Positions 43,766 to 53,292 of a stretch of 64,000 bases of DNA are shown here, piece by piece. Below the pieces are notes generated by a model. The model was not told the origin of the DNA, did not search any database, and worked only from the letters and a program-made list of their open reading frames with translations. The DNA is taken from the NCBI GenBank assembly GCA_000169355.1, contig AAXX01000004.1:113711-177710 (forward strand), read 5' to 3'. The position numbers and the translations under genes were made by a program. This DNA comes from Flavobacteria bacterium BAL38. Its GTDB lineage: Bacteria; Bacteroidota; Bacteroidia; Flavobacteriales; Flavobacteriaceae. Position 1 is the first letter of the stretch. Every line of letters starts with the position of its first letter.

Positions 43766-45604
43766 ATGAGTACAAACCAAATTAAAACGAATTATCCTGC
43801 ATTATATACCCTTATTACTGTATTTTTCTTTTGGGGATTTATTGCCGCAGGAAATAGTATTTTTATTCCATTTTGTAAGAGTTATTTTTCATTAGACCAA
43901 TTTCAATCGCAGTTGGTTGATTTTGCTTTTTATACAGCTTATTATGTTGGAGCATTATTGTTATTTGCGTTAGGTAATTTATCGGGGAAAGATATTGTAG
44001 GTAAATGGGGATATAAGAAAAGTATTGTATACGGATTGTTATTTTCGGCTTTAGGTGCTGGTGCTATGATTATTGCTGTTGAAGCAAGTGTTTATACTGG
44101 AATGTTAGTAGGATTATTCATAGTTGCGTTAGGTTTTTCTTTACAGCAAACTGCTGCTAATCCGTTTGCAATTTTATTAGGTGATCCAAAAACTGGTGCA
44201 AGTCGTGTGAATCTTGGTGGCGGAATCAATTCATTTGGGACAACCATCGGACCAATTGTAGTTGCTTTAGCTCTTTTTGGAACAGCAGCTTCTATTTCTG
44301 ATGAACAAATAAAATTGTTAGAATTAAACAAAGTAGTAATTTTATATATATGTGTTGGTTTGCTTTTTGTAGCAGCAGCAACCTTGTTTTATTTTTCTAA
44401 AAAAGTACCTTCTGGAATATCTGAAGAACCAATTGAAAAAGCAAATAAAGCGTTATATACATTGGTTGTCATTACAGGATTGTTGATTGTAATGTTTAGC
44501 CCAGTTTTTGCAAGTTATAACTCAGACGAAGCAAAAGAAATCGTTGCAATTGAAAAAACAATAGAACCTACTACAAAAAAAATTAACAATCTTATTGATG
44601 ATTTAGTATTAAACAAGCAAGATAAAACGTTATCAGAATCTGAAAAATCTATAAAAATAACTCAAATTGAAGCAGCAATTGAAGAGTTAAATAAAGAAAT
44701 CAAACCACAAACAGATGAAATTGCAACCATAAAAATGCCTCTTGAAAAATATAGAATGTATTTGCTTTTTGGAGCTTTAGCGGTTATTTTGGGTGGAATT
44801 ATATTTTCTTATACCTCTGCCAAAAAGAAAGCAGAAGGTTGGGGAGCAATGCAATATCCGCAATTGGTTTTGGGAATGTTAGCTATTTTTACGTATGTTG
44901 GTGTAGAAGTAGCCATTGGTAGTAATTTGGGTGAATTATTAAAATTAAAAGATTTTGGAGGTTTAATGTCATCAGAAATTGCCCCTTATATTTCTATGTA
45001 TTGGGGAAGTTTAATGATTGGTCGTTGGGCAGGTGCTGTAAGTGTTTTCAATTTGCAAGGTTTTAAAAAAACAATAGCATTAGTAATTGTTCCGTTAATT
45101 GCTTTTGGAATAATTTTAGGAGTGAATATTCTTTCAGGTAAAGACATGAAGCCATTATATTATTACGTTTTTTGTGTTTTAATTCAGATTGGTGCTTTCT
45201 TTTTAAGTAAAGATAAACCAGCAAGAACGTTAACCATATTTGGAACATTTGGAGTTTTTGCCATGTTAATTGGTTTGTTTAGCACAGGAACTGTTGCCAT
45301 TTATGCTTTTTTAGCAGGTGGTTTAGCTTGTAGTATTATGTGGCCTTCTATTTTTAGTTTGTCAATCATTGGATTGGGAAAATATACTTCACAAGGTTCT
45401 GCATTTTTAGTGATGATGATTTTAGGTGGTGGAATTATTCCTCCAATTCAAGGAAAATTATCTGATATTATTGGAATTCATCAATCGTATATTATAGCTG
45501 TTGTTTGTTTTGCTTATTTAACGCTTTTCGCAATTTTAGTAAAAGGCTTGCTAAAGAAACAAAATATTGATGTAGATGCAATTGAAGTTGAAGGAAGCCA
45601 TTAG
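43766..45604 (+). CDS. Sugar MFS transporter (FHS / FucP-GluP type) with a soluble insertion
   Basis: 612 residues, longer than the ~430 usual for this family. [20 protein letters not shown] and [24 protein letters not shown] text ([33 protein letters not shown]) are typical of the fucose/glucose-galactose H+ symporter family. Between two helix groups, about residues 250-330 form a charged coiled-coil segment ([37 protein letters not shown]) that explains the extra length. It should import a sugar across the inner membrane. The LacI-type operator upstream fits regulation by sugar. Confidence 0.87.
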   Translation: MSTNQIKTNYPALYTLITVFFFWGFIAAGNSIFIPFCKSYFSLDQFQSQLVDFAFYTAYYVGALLLFALGNLSGKDIVGKWGYKKSIVYGLLFSALGAGAMIIAVEASVYTGMLVGLFIVALGFSLQQTAANPFAILLGDPKTGASRVNLGGGINSFGTTIGPIVVALALFGTAASISDEQIKLLELNKVVILYICVGLLFVAAATLFYFSKKVPSGISEEPIEKANKALYTLVVITGLLIVMFSPVFASYNSDEAKEIVAIEKTIEPTTKKINNLIDDLVLNKQDKTLSESEKSIKITQIEAAIEELNKEIKPQTDEIATIKMPLEKYRMYLLFGALAVILGGIIFSYTSAKKKAEGWGAMQYPQLVLGMLAIFTYVGVEVAIGSNLGELLKLKDFGGLMSSEIAPYISMYWGSLMIGRWAGAVSVFNLQGFKKTIALVIVPLIAFGIILGVNILSGKDMKPLYYYVFCVLIQIGAFFLSKDKPARTLTIFGTFGVFAMLIGLFSTGTVAIYAFLAGGLACSIMWPSIFSLSIIGLGKYTSQGSAFLVMMILGGGIIPPIQGKLSDIIGIHQSYIIAVVCFAYLTLFAILVKGLLKKQNIDVDAIEVEGSH

Positions 45605-45653
45605 TTAGTGTTCAGTAATCAGTGTTTAGTATACAGTGGTTAACTTTAAATAT

Positions 45654-45690
45654 AAAACTCCGATTGAAAATAAATTTCTTCGGAGTTTTT
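45654..45690 (+). terminator. Rho-independent terminator after the sugar transporter
   Basis: AAAACTCCGA and TCGGAGTTTT pair with a loop of about 16 nt and are followed by a T-rich run. Confidence 0.8.
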
Positions 45691-45799
45691 ATTTTTATTA
45701 AAATGATAGGCTTTTTAGCCCTGATTGAAGGAAATGCCGTGCATGACGAAAAGCAGGAAAATGAATTCCAAAAACGCCTAAGCCATTCGCTTCAAAAAA

Positions 45800-47095
45800 C
45801 TATTTATTCCACTCAATCTTTCTCGAGAAATACATCACGGCTGCCAATATCAGGAACAAGCCGATGCTTCCTACTAACAGCGCGTAATCTTCTAATTGAA
45901 TAATAACAAATATAAAAGTGTATAAAACGGTTAATGAAACGCCTATAAATAATGGAAATTTTTTATCTTTTAAAATGGATATCGCATACAACGAAATTAA
46001 AACGATTACTGAACTTGCAGCTATTGCATAAGCAAACGAAAACGAACTGTGTTCTGTAATGGAAATTAATAAGGAATAAAACATGATTAGAGCAATCCCA
46101 ATCATAGAATATTGAAAAATATGAATGTTAATTTTACTTATCGACTGAATTAGAAAGAAAATTAAAAAGGTCAATCCAATAACTAAAAACCCATATTTTG
46201 AAGCGCGTTCGTTTTGCTGATATTCATCAACTGGAGTAATAAAATTTACAGCAAATGCATATTTGGATAACTCGGGTAAAACATTAAAATAGTGTTGTGA
46301 AAACGGACGATTAAAGTGTAATATTTTCCAATTTGCCGTAAAACCTTTGTCGTTAATTTCTCTTGAAGTAGGAGAGAAGTTACCATTAAAATTAGGCGAA
46401 TTCCAATTTGATGTCATTGATGCCGAGGTTGTTTTTCCTACAGGTACCATTTTAATTTGATTACTTCCGTTAAATGAAATATCAAATTTAAACGCAGCTT
46501 TATTTTCCATTAATTTGTAATCAAAATAATTGGTTTCTAAACTTTCAATACTATCATTTGCCGAATTTGCTACCGATTCAAATGCTAAGTTTTGATTTCC
46601 AATTTTCATTTTTACCTCGTCTTTTAAACTTTTTAAATTGGTAGTTCGAATCATAATTTTGGCACGATTCCAAAAAATATTCTCAGCAGGAATTCCTTTA
46701 GAACTAAAATCTAGAAGGGAATATGTTCCGTCAAATTGCATTGTAGTTGCAAAAACATTTGATTTGTAAATGCTTCTTTCTAATGGTTTTACCATTGTTA
46801 CTTCCGATTTACTATTTAAATTATCAGGGAAAAAATAAGCATAATTATTAATACCCGTGGTTGGATCTTTATACGGAATTTTTAAAATTGGACCATAAAA
46901 ATATACGGAGTTTCCCCATTTAGAAGTCGTTTCAGAAATTACTTCCTTTTGTCTCTGACTTCGTTCGGTAATTAAATCCTGAACTAATGTAAGTGGAATT
47001 AATAAAACTAAAGTTAAAATTCCTACCATGATCATTTTTGCAGTAGAAGATTGAAAAATTGAAGTTTTAGGTTGTGGTTGCATTTGTGTTTCCAT
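45800..47095 (-). CDS. creD: CreD-like inner-membrane protein
   Basis: 431 residues. The N-terminal helix (IMVGILTLVLLIPLTLVQDL), RSQRQKEVISETTSKWG and YGPILKIPY, together with FNRPFSQHYFNVLPELSKYAFAVNFITPVDEYQ and C-terminal helices, match the CreD (cell envelope integrity) family. It is the last gene of a minus-strand run that includes a winged-helix regulator, the usual flavobacterial setting. Role: envelope stress or beta-lactam tolerance in other species, not shown here. Confidence 0.9.
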   Translation of the reverse strand: METQMQPQPKTSIFQSSTAKMIMVGILTLVLLIPLTLVQDLITERSQRQKEVISETTSKWGNSVYFYGPILKIPYKDPTTGINNYAYFFPDNLNSKSEVTMVKPLERSIYKSNVFATTMQFDGTYSLLDFSSKGIPAENIFWNRAKIMIRTTNLKSLKDEVKMKIGNQNLAFESVANSANDSIESLETNYFDYKLMENKAAFKFDISFNGSNQIKMVPVGKTTSASMTSNWNSPNFNGNFSPTSREINDKGFTANWKILHFNRPFSQHYFNVLPELSKYAFAVNFITPVDEYQQNERASKYGFLVIGLTFLIFFLIQSISKINIHIFQYSMIGIALIMFYSLLISITEHSSFSFAYAIAASSVIVLISLYAISILKDKKFPLFIGVSLTVLYTFIFVIIQLEDYALLVGSIGLFLILAAVMYFSRKIEWNK

Positions 47096-47128
47096 GATTT
47101 TTTAGTTTTTAATTTGATTAGATGTTAA

Positions 47129-47587
47129 TTATGATTTTATATTAAAGCTTTGCTGAATAGCTGAAATAGGAATAGAAAGCATATTCAAGAAATCTAATCC
47201 ATAAAATTGATGTGCTGTTTTCCCTTTTTGATATTGCCTTATGAAATACCTTAACCGAGTAGGATAGAAGAACGTTCCCGAAAGAATTACCATCAGTAAA
47301 TACAAACTTCGTTTTCCGTTTCCGAATAGATAATATTGCATCCCAATTTCTTCCACAACTGATATTCCAGTATTGGTTAACACGTGAATTATGTCGTGGT
47401 CTTCTAATTTGGGTTGGATTTCAAAATTATATTTCAATAAAAAGCACCCTAAATGATACCCTAAACTATCGTTAGGTAGTTGAATTAGTTTTGATATGTT
47501 TATATCCCAAGCTTTCCCTTTTTTGATAAATTTTTGATAGGGTTTCTTACTGATTTCGTACATTTTTTCGATGAATAGATCTTTCAT
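47129..47587 (-). CDS. Coq4-like protein
   Basis: 152 residues without signal. LEDHDIIHVLTNTGISVVEE resembles the HDxxH motif of the Coq4 family, and YLFGNGKRSLYLLMVILSGT and RYFIRQYQKGKTA also fit. Coq4 takes part in ubiquinone biosynthesis in other organisms; flavobacteria use menaquinone, so the role here is open. It lies between the regulator and creD in the same direction. Confidence 0.6.
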   Translation of the reverse strand: MKDLFIEKMYEISKKPYQKFIKKGKAWDINISKLIQLPNDSLGYHLGCFLLKYNFEIQPKLEDHDIIHVLTNTGISVVEEIGMQYYLFGNGKRSLYLLMVILSGTFFYPTRLRYFIRQYQKGKTAHQFYGLDFLNMLSIPISAIQQSFNIKS

Positions 47588-47641
47588 AAATAATAATTAA
47601 AAGTACTTTGAAATTCAAAGTAAATAGATAAAAAAATAGCG

Positions 47642-47938
47642 TTAGCTTTTCTTGATTAGTTTTTCGAGTGCTTCAATGTGAGAAGTAAAGGCCTGTCTTC
47701 CTTCTTTAGTAGCACTATATTTGGTATTAGGTTTTTTGCCAATAAATTGTTTTTCAATCTGAATGTAATTCTCTAACTCTAACGCTTTAGTATGCGAAGC
47801 TAAGTTGCCATCGGTTACTCCCAAAAGTTCCTTTAGCATATTAAAATCGGCACTTTCATTCACCATCAATATCGACATGATCCCCAAACGAATTCGGTGA
47901 TCAAAGGCTTTGTTGATATTTTGGATGATGTTGAGCAT
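47642..47938 (-). CDS. Winged-helix transcriptional regulator
   Basis: 98 residues. IIQNINKAFDHRIRLGIMSI, SADFNMLKELLGVTDGNLAS, HTKALELENYIQIEKQF and KYSATKEGRQAF form a short ArsR/MarR-like winged helix without a sensor domain. It precedes creD in the operon and probably controls it. Confidence 0.83.
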   Translation of the reverse strand: MLNIIQNINKAFDHRIRLGIMSILMVNESADFNMLKELLGVTDGNLASHTKALELENYIQIEKQFIGKKPNTKYSATKEGRQAFTSHIEALEKLIKKS

Positions 47939-47963
47939 TAAAAAGAGTTTAAAAGTTTAAGGT

Positions 47964-48323
47964 TTAAAAGGTTAAAAGTTTTGTTGCGATGTAAAAGATT
48001 AAGACTGTGATGATTGAGTAAACTAAGCAAAATGGATAACCAAAAATATAAAATAGGTTTGTTCCATTATCATTGATGATATTCAATTCTAATTGTTCAT
48101 ATTCGTATGTGTATTCATTTCCTTCAATTTTACCATTATTATTTAAATCAAATTTTTTTAATTCTTGTTTATCTACATAATCAAAATATTGTAACGATAA
48201 AATTGAAATCAGATATAAACTGATTGATGATATTGCAATTATTTTAAAGTAGCTTATTTTTTTCTTTCTTAACCAATAAATGCAAAAAAATAAAAATATA
48301 CTAAAGCCAATCAAAAAATGCAT
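47964..48323 (-). CDS. Membrane protein with an EF-hand-like loop
   Basis: 119 residues: two N-terminal hydrophobic helices (FLIGFSIFLFFCIYWL, FKIIAISSISLYLISILSL), an EF-hand-like loop FDLNNNGKIEGNEYTYEYEQ and a C-terminal helix (FYIFGYPFCLVYSIITVLIF). The loop has D-x-N-x-G-x-I-x5-E spacing, so calcium binding is plausible. It starts one nt after the preceding gene ends. Function unknown. Confidence 0.6.
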   Translation of the reverse strand: MHFLIGFSIFLFFCIYWLRKKKISYFKIIAISSISLYLISILSLQYFDYVDKQELKKFDLNNNGKIEGNEYTYEYEQLELNIINDNGTNLFYIFGYPFCLVYSIITVLIFYIATKLLTF

Positions 48324-48324
48324 A

Positions 48325-48948
48325 TTACTTTCTCTCGTATTTAAAATACATTAAACTTCCATATAAAATGTGGCAACCTCCAAACCCTAAAGCCCAGAAT
48401 AATAACCCATAACCCAAGAACCAAGTCGATAATAAACCTAAAGCAATCATCGTAATTCCTAAATAACGAACATCTCCAATTGTATATTTACTAGCATTTA
48501 CACAAGCTAATCCATAAAATATTAAGGTTAGGGGAGCGATGAGTCCAAACATGTTTTTTTCAATTAAAAAGATAATGAAAAATCCTCCTGTTGCTAACGG
48601 AATCATGAAATTGATTACCAATCGTCTTGAAGCCGCATTCCAAATACTTTCACTAGTTTTTCTCGCTTTTCTTATGCTTAATCCAATTCCGGTTAGAATT
48701 GACAAAACTAAAACAGAAGTGGCAATAACTAATAAACGAATAACAGCTTCTTCCGAAATTACTAAATCACGATAGGCCCCCATTGTAGAAGTGTCAAAAT
48801 AAATGGTTTTATAAGCAAACCATGCACCAATTAATGCATAAACGCCTGCTAAAATTCCAGACAAACCACTCAAGGAAATAAAACGTGATGATTTGTTCAT
48901 CATATTTTTGATTTCGCTAATGTCATTTAAATAGTTGTAGTTTTCCAT
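48325..48948 (-). CDS. Polytopic membrane protein of the creD operon
   Basis: 207 residues with about six hydrophobic helices (SLSGLSGILAGVYALIGAWF, LLVIATSVLVLSILTGIGLS, LVINFMIPLATGGFFIIFLI, and others). It often occurs beside short winged-helix regulators in flavobacteria. First gene of the minus-strand run that ends with creD. Function unknown. Confidence 0.65.
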   Translation of the reverse strand: MENYNYLNDISEIKNMMNKSSRFISLSGLSGILAGVYALIGAWFAYKTIYFDTSTMGAYRDLVISEEAVIRLLVIATSVLVLSILTGIGLSIRKARKTSESIWNAASRRLVINFMIPLATGGFFIIFLIEKNMFGLIAPLTLIFYGLACVNASKYTIGDVRYLGITMIALGLLSTWFLGYGLLFWALGFGGCHILYGSLMYFKYERK

Positions 48949-49034
48949 TTTAAAGTACTTTGAATTACAAAGTAAATAATAAATAATTTGCTGACCAAAT
49001 ATTTTTTGAATTATTTTTGAAGAAACAAATTACA

Positions 49035-49403
49035 ATGAAACCTACAGAAGCCTTCATACTAAGACAACCAGAGCAATATCAAGCTATGATATTACATGTA
49101 TTATCAGTAATAGAGCAGGAGCTTTCACAATCAGAATTACTTTTTAAATGGGGAATTCCGTATGTGTATTACAAGAAAAAACCATTTTGTTATTTGGCTT
49201 CAAATCATAAAAAGGGATTTTTAGATGTTGGATTTGCAAAAGGATTCCAACTAAAAAGGAATCAAAATGAATTAATTAGTGAAAATAGAAACACTGTTAA
49301 ATCGTTACGTTATTTTTCAATTGAAGAAATAAATAATAACATATTAAAAGATGTAATATTAGAAGCAAAAGGGCTTTATAATGCAAATAAACATAAAAAT
49401 TAA
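49035..49403 (+). CDS. DUF1801-family protein
   Basis: About 122 residues from the ATG at 49035; a TTG 18 nt upstream would add six residues. PEQYQAMILHVLSVIEQELS, ELLFKWGIPYVYYKKKPFCY, KKGFLDVGFAKGFQ and KSLRYFSIEEINNNILKDVI fit the DUF1801 (YdhG-like) family. A cytoplasmic protein of unknown role. It stands alone and is divergent from the creD operon. Confidence 0.78.
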   Translation: MKPTEAFILRQPEQYQAMILHVLSVIEQELSQSELLFKWGIPYVYYKKKPFCYLASNHKKGFLDVGFAKGFQLKRNQNELISENRNTVKSLRYFSIEEINNNILKDVILEAKGLYNANKHKN

Positions 49404-49524
49404 GTACTTGAAAATAAAGTAGATTCCATAAAAATTTGTGCATTTACTTTCTTAAGTTTTACTTAATTTCAAAGACGCTTCATATGATAAAAAAATAAAA
49501 AGCGTTTTATTTGTATTAAATTTA

Positions 49525-49968
49525 ATGAAGATGAAAAAAATACTATGTCTTTTGGTTGTTTTAGTTTCTAATTTTAGTTTCTCACAAAATTGGAACTATA
49601 ACTTTGATGAAGCGGTTTCATTAGCTCAAAATGAAGATAAAAACATCATTATCGTTTTTTCTGGGTCAGATTGGTGTGCTCCTTGTATTAAATTAGAAAA
49701 AAACATTTGGCAATCTGATGTTTTTAAAAACGAATCAGAAAAAGAATGGGTTTTGGTTAAAGCAAATTTCCCTCGTAAAAAAGCGAATGAGTTACCAAAA
49801 GAGCAAACCGAAAACAATAGAAAATTAGCTGAAAAATATAATTTAGAAGGAAGTTTTCCTTTAGTTGTTCTATTAGATAAAAATGGAAAAGTACTAGGAA
49901 AAATGGGGTTTAAAAACGTTTCTCCTGAAGAATATATAAAAATGATTCATGCTTTAGAAAAAAAATGA
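49525..49968 (+). CDS. Thioredoxin-family periplasmic protein
   Basis: 147 residues. Signal peptide to about residue 20 (LVVLVSNFSFSQ). SGSDWCAPCIKLEKNIWQSD holds the CxxC of a thioredoxin-like disulfide reductase, and GSFPLVVLLDKNGKVLGKMG has the cis-Pro strand. First gene of the redox locus; its stop overlaps the start of the ApbE gene by 4 nt. Two ATGs two codons apart are possible starts. Confidence 0.85.
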   Translation: MKMKKILCLLVVLVSNFSFSQNWNYNFDEAVSLAQNEDKNIIIVFSGSDWCAPCIKLEKNIWQSDVFKNESEKEWVLVKANFPRKKANELPKEQTENNRKLAEKYNLEGSFPLVVLLDKNGKVLGKMGFKNVSPEEYIKMIHALEKK

Positions 49969-50948
49969 AAAAATTAATAATCCTTTTTTTTGCTTTTGTA
50001 GCAAGTAATTCATACTCCCAACAAATTTTTAAGAAAAAACAAAATTTGTTAGGAAGTCCGTTTGAAATTACGGTTGTAGCAACAGATTCTATTAAAGGCA
50101 ATCAATTTTTAGAGTTGGCCATTTCAGAAGTAAAACGAGTTGAAAATTTAATTTCAGATTGGATTCCTACTTCACAAATTTCAACTGTTAATAAGAACGC
50201 CGGAATTGCTCCAATAAAAGTTGATAATGAAGTTTTTGAATTGGTCCAAAGAGCAGTTAGAATTTCAAAATTAACTTCTGGTGCATTTGATATTAGTTAT
50301 GCATCAATGGATAGAATTTGGAAGTTTGATGGCAGCATGAAAGAAATGCCAACAGCAGAAGCAATTAAAAATTCTGTTGCAAAAGTTGGGTATCAAAATA
50401 TTATTTTAAATAAAAATGAATCTTCTATTTTTCTAAAAAATGAAGGAATGAAATTAGGTCTTGGAGGAATTGGTCAAGGCTATATTGCAGATAAAATTAA
50501 GGCTTTATTACAAGAAAACGGATGTAGTTCTGGCTTAGTAAATGTCTCTGGAGATATAAATACCTGGGGAAAGCAACCAAACGGAATGCCTTGGACAGTT
50601 GGAATTATAAATCCAATGAATAAAAATAAAGTTTTTGCAACATTTCCATTAGATGACAGTGCAGTGGAAACATCTGGCAGTTATGAAAAATATGTTACAT
50701 TCAATGGTAAAAGATATTCACATATTATAGATCCAAGAACGGGTTATCCGGCATCTGGAATAATAAGTGTTTCAGTTTTTGCTAAACAAACCGAATTAGC
50801 AGATGCACTAGCAACAGGTATATTTGTTTTAGGAATTGAAGTAGGATTAGATTTAGTAAATCAGTTAAACGGAATAGGTTGCATCATTGTTGATGATAAA
50901 GGAGCTATTCATGTATCAAAAAATATAGACATTAAAAAATATCAGTAA
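49965..50948 (+). CDS. apbE: FAD:protein FMN transferase (ApbE)
   Basis: 327 residues, signal peptide to about residue 18. GSPFEITVVATD, RVENLISDWIPTSQISTVNK, GGIGQGYIADKIKALL, LVNVSGDINTWGKQ and RYSHIIDPRTGYPAS are ApbE motifs. The enzyme joins FMN to a threonine in exported redox proteins using FAD and magnesium. It sits between a thioredoxin-like protein and the DUF4266/DUF3570 genes. The likely target is not obvious in the window. Confidence 0.93.
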   Translation: MKKLIILFFAFVASNSYSQQIFKKKQNLLGSPFEITVVATDSIKGNQFLELAISEVKRVENLISDWIPTSQISTVNKNAGIAPIKVDNEVFELVQRAVRISKLTSGAFDISYASMDRIWKFDGSMKEMPTAEAIKNSVAKVGYQNIILNKNESSIFLKNEGMKLGLGGIGQGYIADKIKALLQENGCSSGLVNVSGDINTWGKQPNGMPWTVGIINPMNKNKVFATFPLDDSAVETSGSYEKYVTFNGKRYSHIIDPRTGYPASGIISVSVFAKQTELADALATGIFVLGIEVGLDLVNQLNGIGCIIVDDKGAIHVSKNIDIKKYQ

Positions 50949-50950
50949 TT

Positions 50951-51159
50951 ATGAAAAAAATTGTAATAATAGCAGTTGTTCTTGTTGGAATTACCTCTTG
51001 TATTCGGTTAAAGAATACGACAAACAATATATAAATGATCCTGATATGAAGCTTTCAGCAAGAAGTTCAGAACGCTACGAAACTACTTTTCAAGTATATC
51101 GTGAAGCGGCTTTAGGAGCAAACGGAGGAAAAACAGGTGGTGGTTGTGGATGTAATTAA
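50951..51159 (+). pseudogene. DUF4266-type small lipoprotein gene with a one-base frameshift
   Basis: An ATG at 50951 gives a lipoprotein signal ending GITSC and then runs out of frame: 27 codons to a stop. In the next frame, from the TTCGGTTAAAG region, the sequence continues SVKEYDKQYINDPDMKLSAR, YETTFQVYREAALGANGG and the end KTGGGCGCN, as in DUF4266 proteins. The whole span of 209 nt is one base short of a whole number of codons. This is either a real deletion after the lipobox or a sequencing error; the rest of the frame is intact. Confidence 0.75.
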
Positions 51160-51170
51160 GTGGATAAAAA

Positions 51171-52613
51171 ATGAAAAATAAAATAGTAATTTTATTTGTT
51201 TTATTTAGTTGTTTTGCTTTTTCTCAAGAAAGTGATTCTACAAAAGTGACTTATAAAAAACGCGTATTAGAAGGAGCTGAAGTAGATTTTCTTGCGAGTT
51301 ATTATAAGCAAGATGGTGTGCATTCTGCTGTTTCTGGAGGAATTGGTTCTGAAAAATTAACTGATTTTGCATCCAATATTGTTGTGGCTATGCCATTAAA
51401 TGATGACGATGTATTAACCATAGATGTAGGTTTATCAGCTTATACATCTGCTTCTTCGAGTAATATTAATCCTTTTAATGCTACAGGCGCTTCTGGAGGT
51501 GGAGGTGGTGATGATGATAAAGTAGAAGTTGCAGGACCATTTGGAACTCCATGGCAAGCATCTTCAGGAGCTTCTGCATCAGATGTTTATGCATCTGTTG
51601 TTGCCAATTATTCTCATTCTAGTGATGACAGAAACTTTGTTTGGAATGCAGATGTTGCGTTTTCAAACGAGTACGATTATACTTCTGTTGGTTTTGGTGG
51701 TGGAATTGCCAAATTATTCAATGATAAAAATTCTGAAGTATCACTAAAAGTTAATGTATATTTAGACCAATGGAGACCAATATATCCTACTGAATTACAT
51801 GAATATGCTAAATATGGTACAAATTTTTTAAATAGTGGTTTTTTTAGTGGTGTAACCGTTTTAGACCAAAATGGTGCTGCATCAACATCTTATCTTCCTT
51901 CAGATTTTACAAATTGGAAAAGCTCAAATAGAAATTCGTATGCTGCTTCTTTTGGTTTCTCTCAAGTAGCTACTAAAAAAATGCAGTTTTCTGTCTTTTT
52001 TGATCTTTTATCACAATCAGGTATGTTGTCAACTCCTTACCAAAGAGTTTATTTTGCAGACAAAGCCAATTATTACATTGGGCAATCGGCTTACATTCCA
52101 TATTATACCAATCCTTCCATTAATTCGGGCAATGGGGTTTATCAATTAGCAGATGATATTGAAAGATTACCTGGAACTCGTTTTAAAATTCCGGTGGGCG
52201 CTAGATTAAATTATTATTTAAATGAAAGAGTAGCAATCAGAACGTATTACCGTTATTATTGGGATGATTGGGGAGTAACTGCTCATACAGCAAGTATAGA
52301 AATTCCAATAAAATTATCTGATAAATTTACCGTTTTCCCATCTTACAGATATTATACTCAAGGTAAAGCAAAATATTTTGCGCCTTTTGAAACACATCTT
52401 TCTACTGAAAAATATTATACTTCAGATTATGACTTATCTACTTTTAATGCCACTCAATATGGGGTTGGAGTAGGATATACAGATATTTTTACAAATGCTA
52501 AAATTTGGAAATTTGGTATTAAAAATATAGATTTTAGATTTAGTCATTACGATAGAAATGATGGATTAAATGCTAATATTATAACTTTCGGAATTAAATT
52601 TGTTGAACAATAA
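51171..52613 (+). CDS. DUF3570 outer-membrane beta-barrel-like protein
   Basis: 480 residues, signal peptide to about residue 18 (FSCFAFSQ). LEGAEVDFLASYYKQDGVHS, SVSGGIGSEKLTDFASNIVV-like text and many alternating beta strands ending FRFSHYDRNDGLNANIITFG, IKFVEQ fit the DUF3570 family. It is probably an outer-membrane barrel. It is paired with DUF4266 and ApbE, the usual set; the function is unknown. Confidence 0.85.
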   Translation: MKNKIVILFVLFSCFAFSQESDSTKVTYKKRVLEGAEVDFLASYYKQDGVHSAVSGGIGSEKLTDFASNIVVAMPLNDDDVLTIDVGLSAYTSASSSNINPFNATGASGGGGGDDDKVEVAGPFGTPWQASSGASASDVYASVVANYSHSSDDRNFVWNADVAFSNEYDYTSVGFGGGIAKLFNDKNSEVSLKVNVYLDQWRPIYPTELHEYAKYGTNFLNSGFFSGVTVLDQNGAASTSYLPSDFTNWKSSNRNSYAASFGFSQVATKKMQFSVFFDLLSQSGMLSTPYQRVYFADKANYYIGQSAYIPYYTNPSINSGNGVYQLADDIERLPGTRFKIPVGARLNYYLNERVAIRTYYRYYWDDWGVTAHTASIEIPIKLSDKFTVFPSYRYYTQGKAKYFAPFETHLSTEKYYTSDYDLSTFNATQYGVGVGYTDIFTNAKIWKFGIKNIDFRFSHYDRNDGLNANIITFGIKFVEQ

Positions 52614-52625
52614 CACCATTTCGTA

Positions 52626-53291
52626 ATGCATATTTTAATAGTTGAAGATGAAAAAGGAATTGTAGACTTCTTAAAACAAGGTTTGGAAGAAGAAGGCTAT
52701 ACCATTTCTTCGGCATCAGATGGAGAAGAGGGTTTACGAAAAGCACTAGAACTTGAAGTTGATTTGGTTCTATTAGATTGGATGTTGCCTAAAATTCAAG
52801 GGATTGATGTTTGTAAAAGAATTCGAAAAGAAAAAACCAATTTACCAATCATTTTTTTAACTGCAAAAGATACCGTTCAAGAAACAATTGAAGGATTAAA
52901 AGCAGGAGCAAATGACTACATTAAAAAACCGTTTTCCTTTGATGAATTACTAGAACGAACCAAAATTCATTTTCGTACAAAAGATGAAGTTAAAGTTTTA
53001 ACTTTAGGAAATATTACAATTGATAAATCAAAATTTCAAGTATTTGTAGATAATAAAGAAGTATCTTTAACCCAACGAGAATTTGAATTACTCGAATATT
53101 TAATTAAAAATAAAGGTAAAGTTTGTACCAGAACTAACATTATTGAAGACGTTTGGGATATTCATTTTGAGTATGATACAGGAGTAATTGATGTGTTTAT
53201 GAATGCTATTAGAAAAAAACTAAACCTAACAAAAGATCAAGATTTAATTAAAACTATTAGAGGAATAGGATATATAGCAAACGATAATTAG
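52626..53291 (+). CDS. OmpR-family response regulator
   Basis: 221 residues. The receiver domain (1-120) has ILIVEDEKG, phospho-accepting Asp in LVLLDWMLPK (about residue 51), TAKD and KKPF. The winged-helix effector (about 125-221) has VSLTQREFELLEYLIKNKGK and TIRGIGYIAND. It probably works with the histidine kinase at 54180 and controls the metal-efflux genes downstream. Confidence 0.95.
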   Translation: MHILIVEDEKGIVDFLKQGLEEEGYTISSASDGEEGLRKALELEVDLVLLDWMLPKIQGIDVCKRIRKEKTNLPIIFLTAKDTVQETIEGLKAGANDYIKKPFSFDELLERTKIHFRTKDEVKVLTLGNITIDKSKFQVFVDNKEVSLTQREFELLEYLIKNKGKVCTRTNIIEDVWDIHFEYDTGVIDVFMNAIRKKLNLTKDQDLIKTIRGIGYIANDN

Positions 53292-53292
53292 C

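Noticed and set aside
45622..45903. Possible ORF of 93 codons after the sugar transporter
   Set aside because: It covers the terminator and part of creD on the other strand, and resembles no protein; the piece near 45710-45760 looks more like an interspersed repeat fragment.
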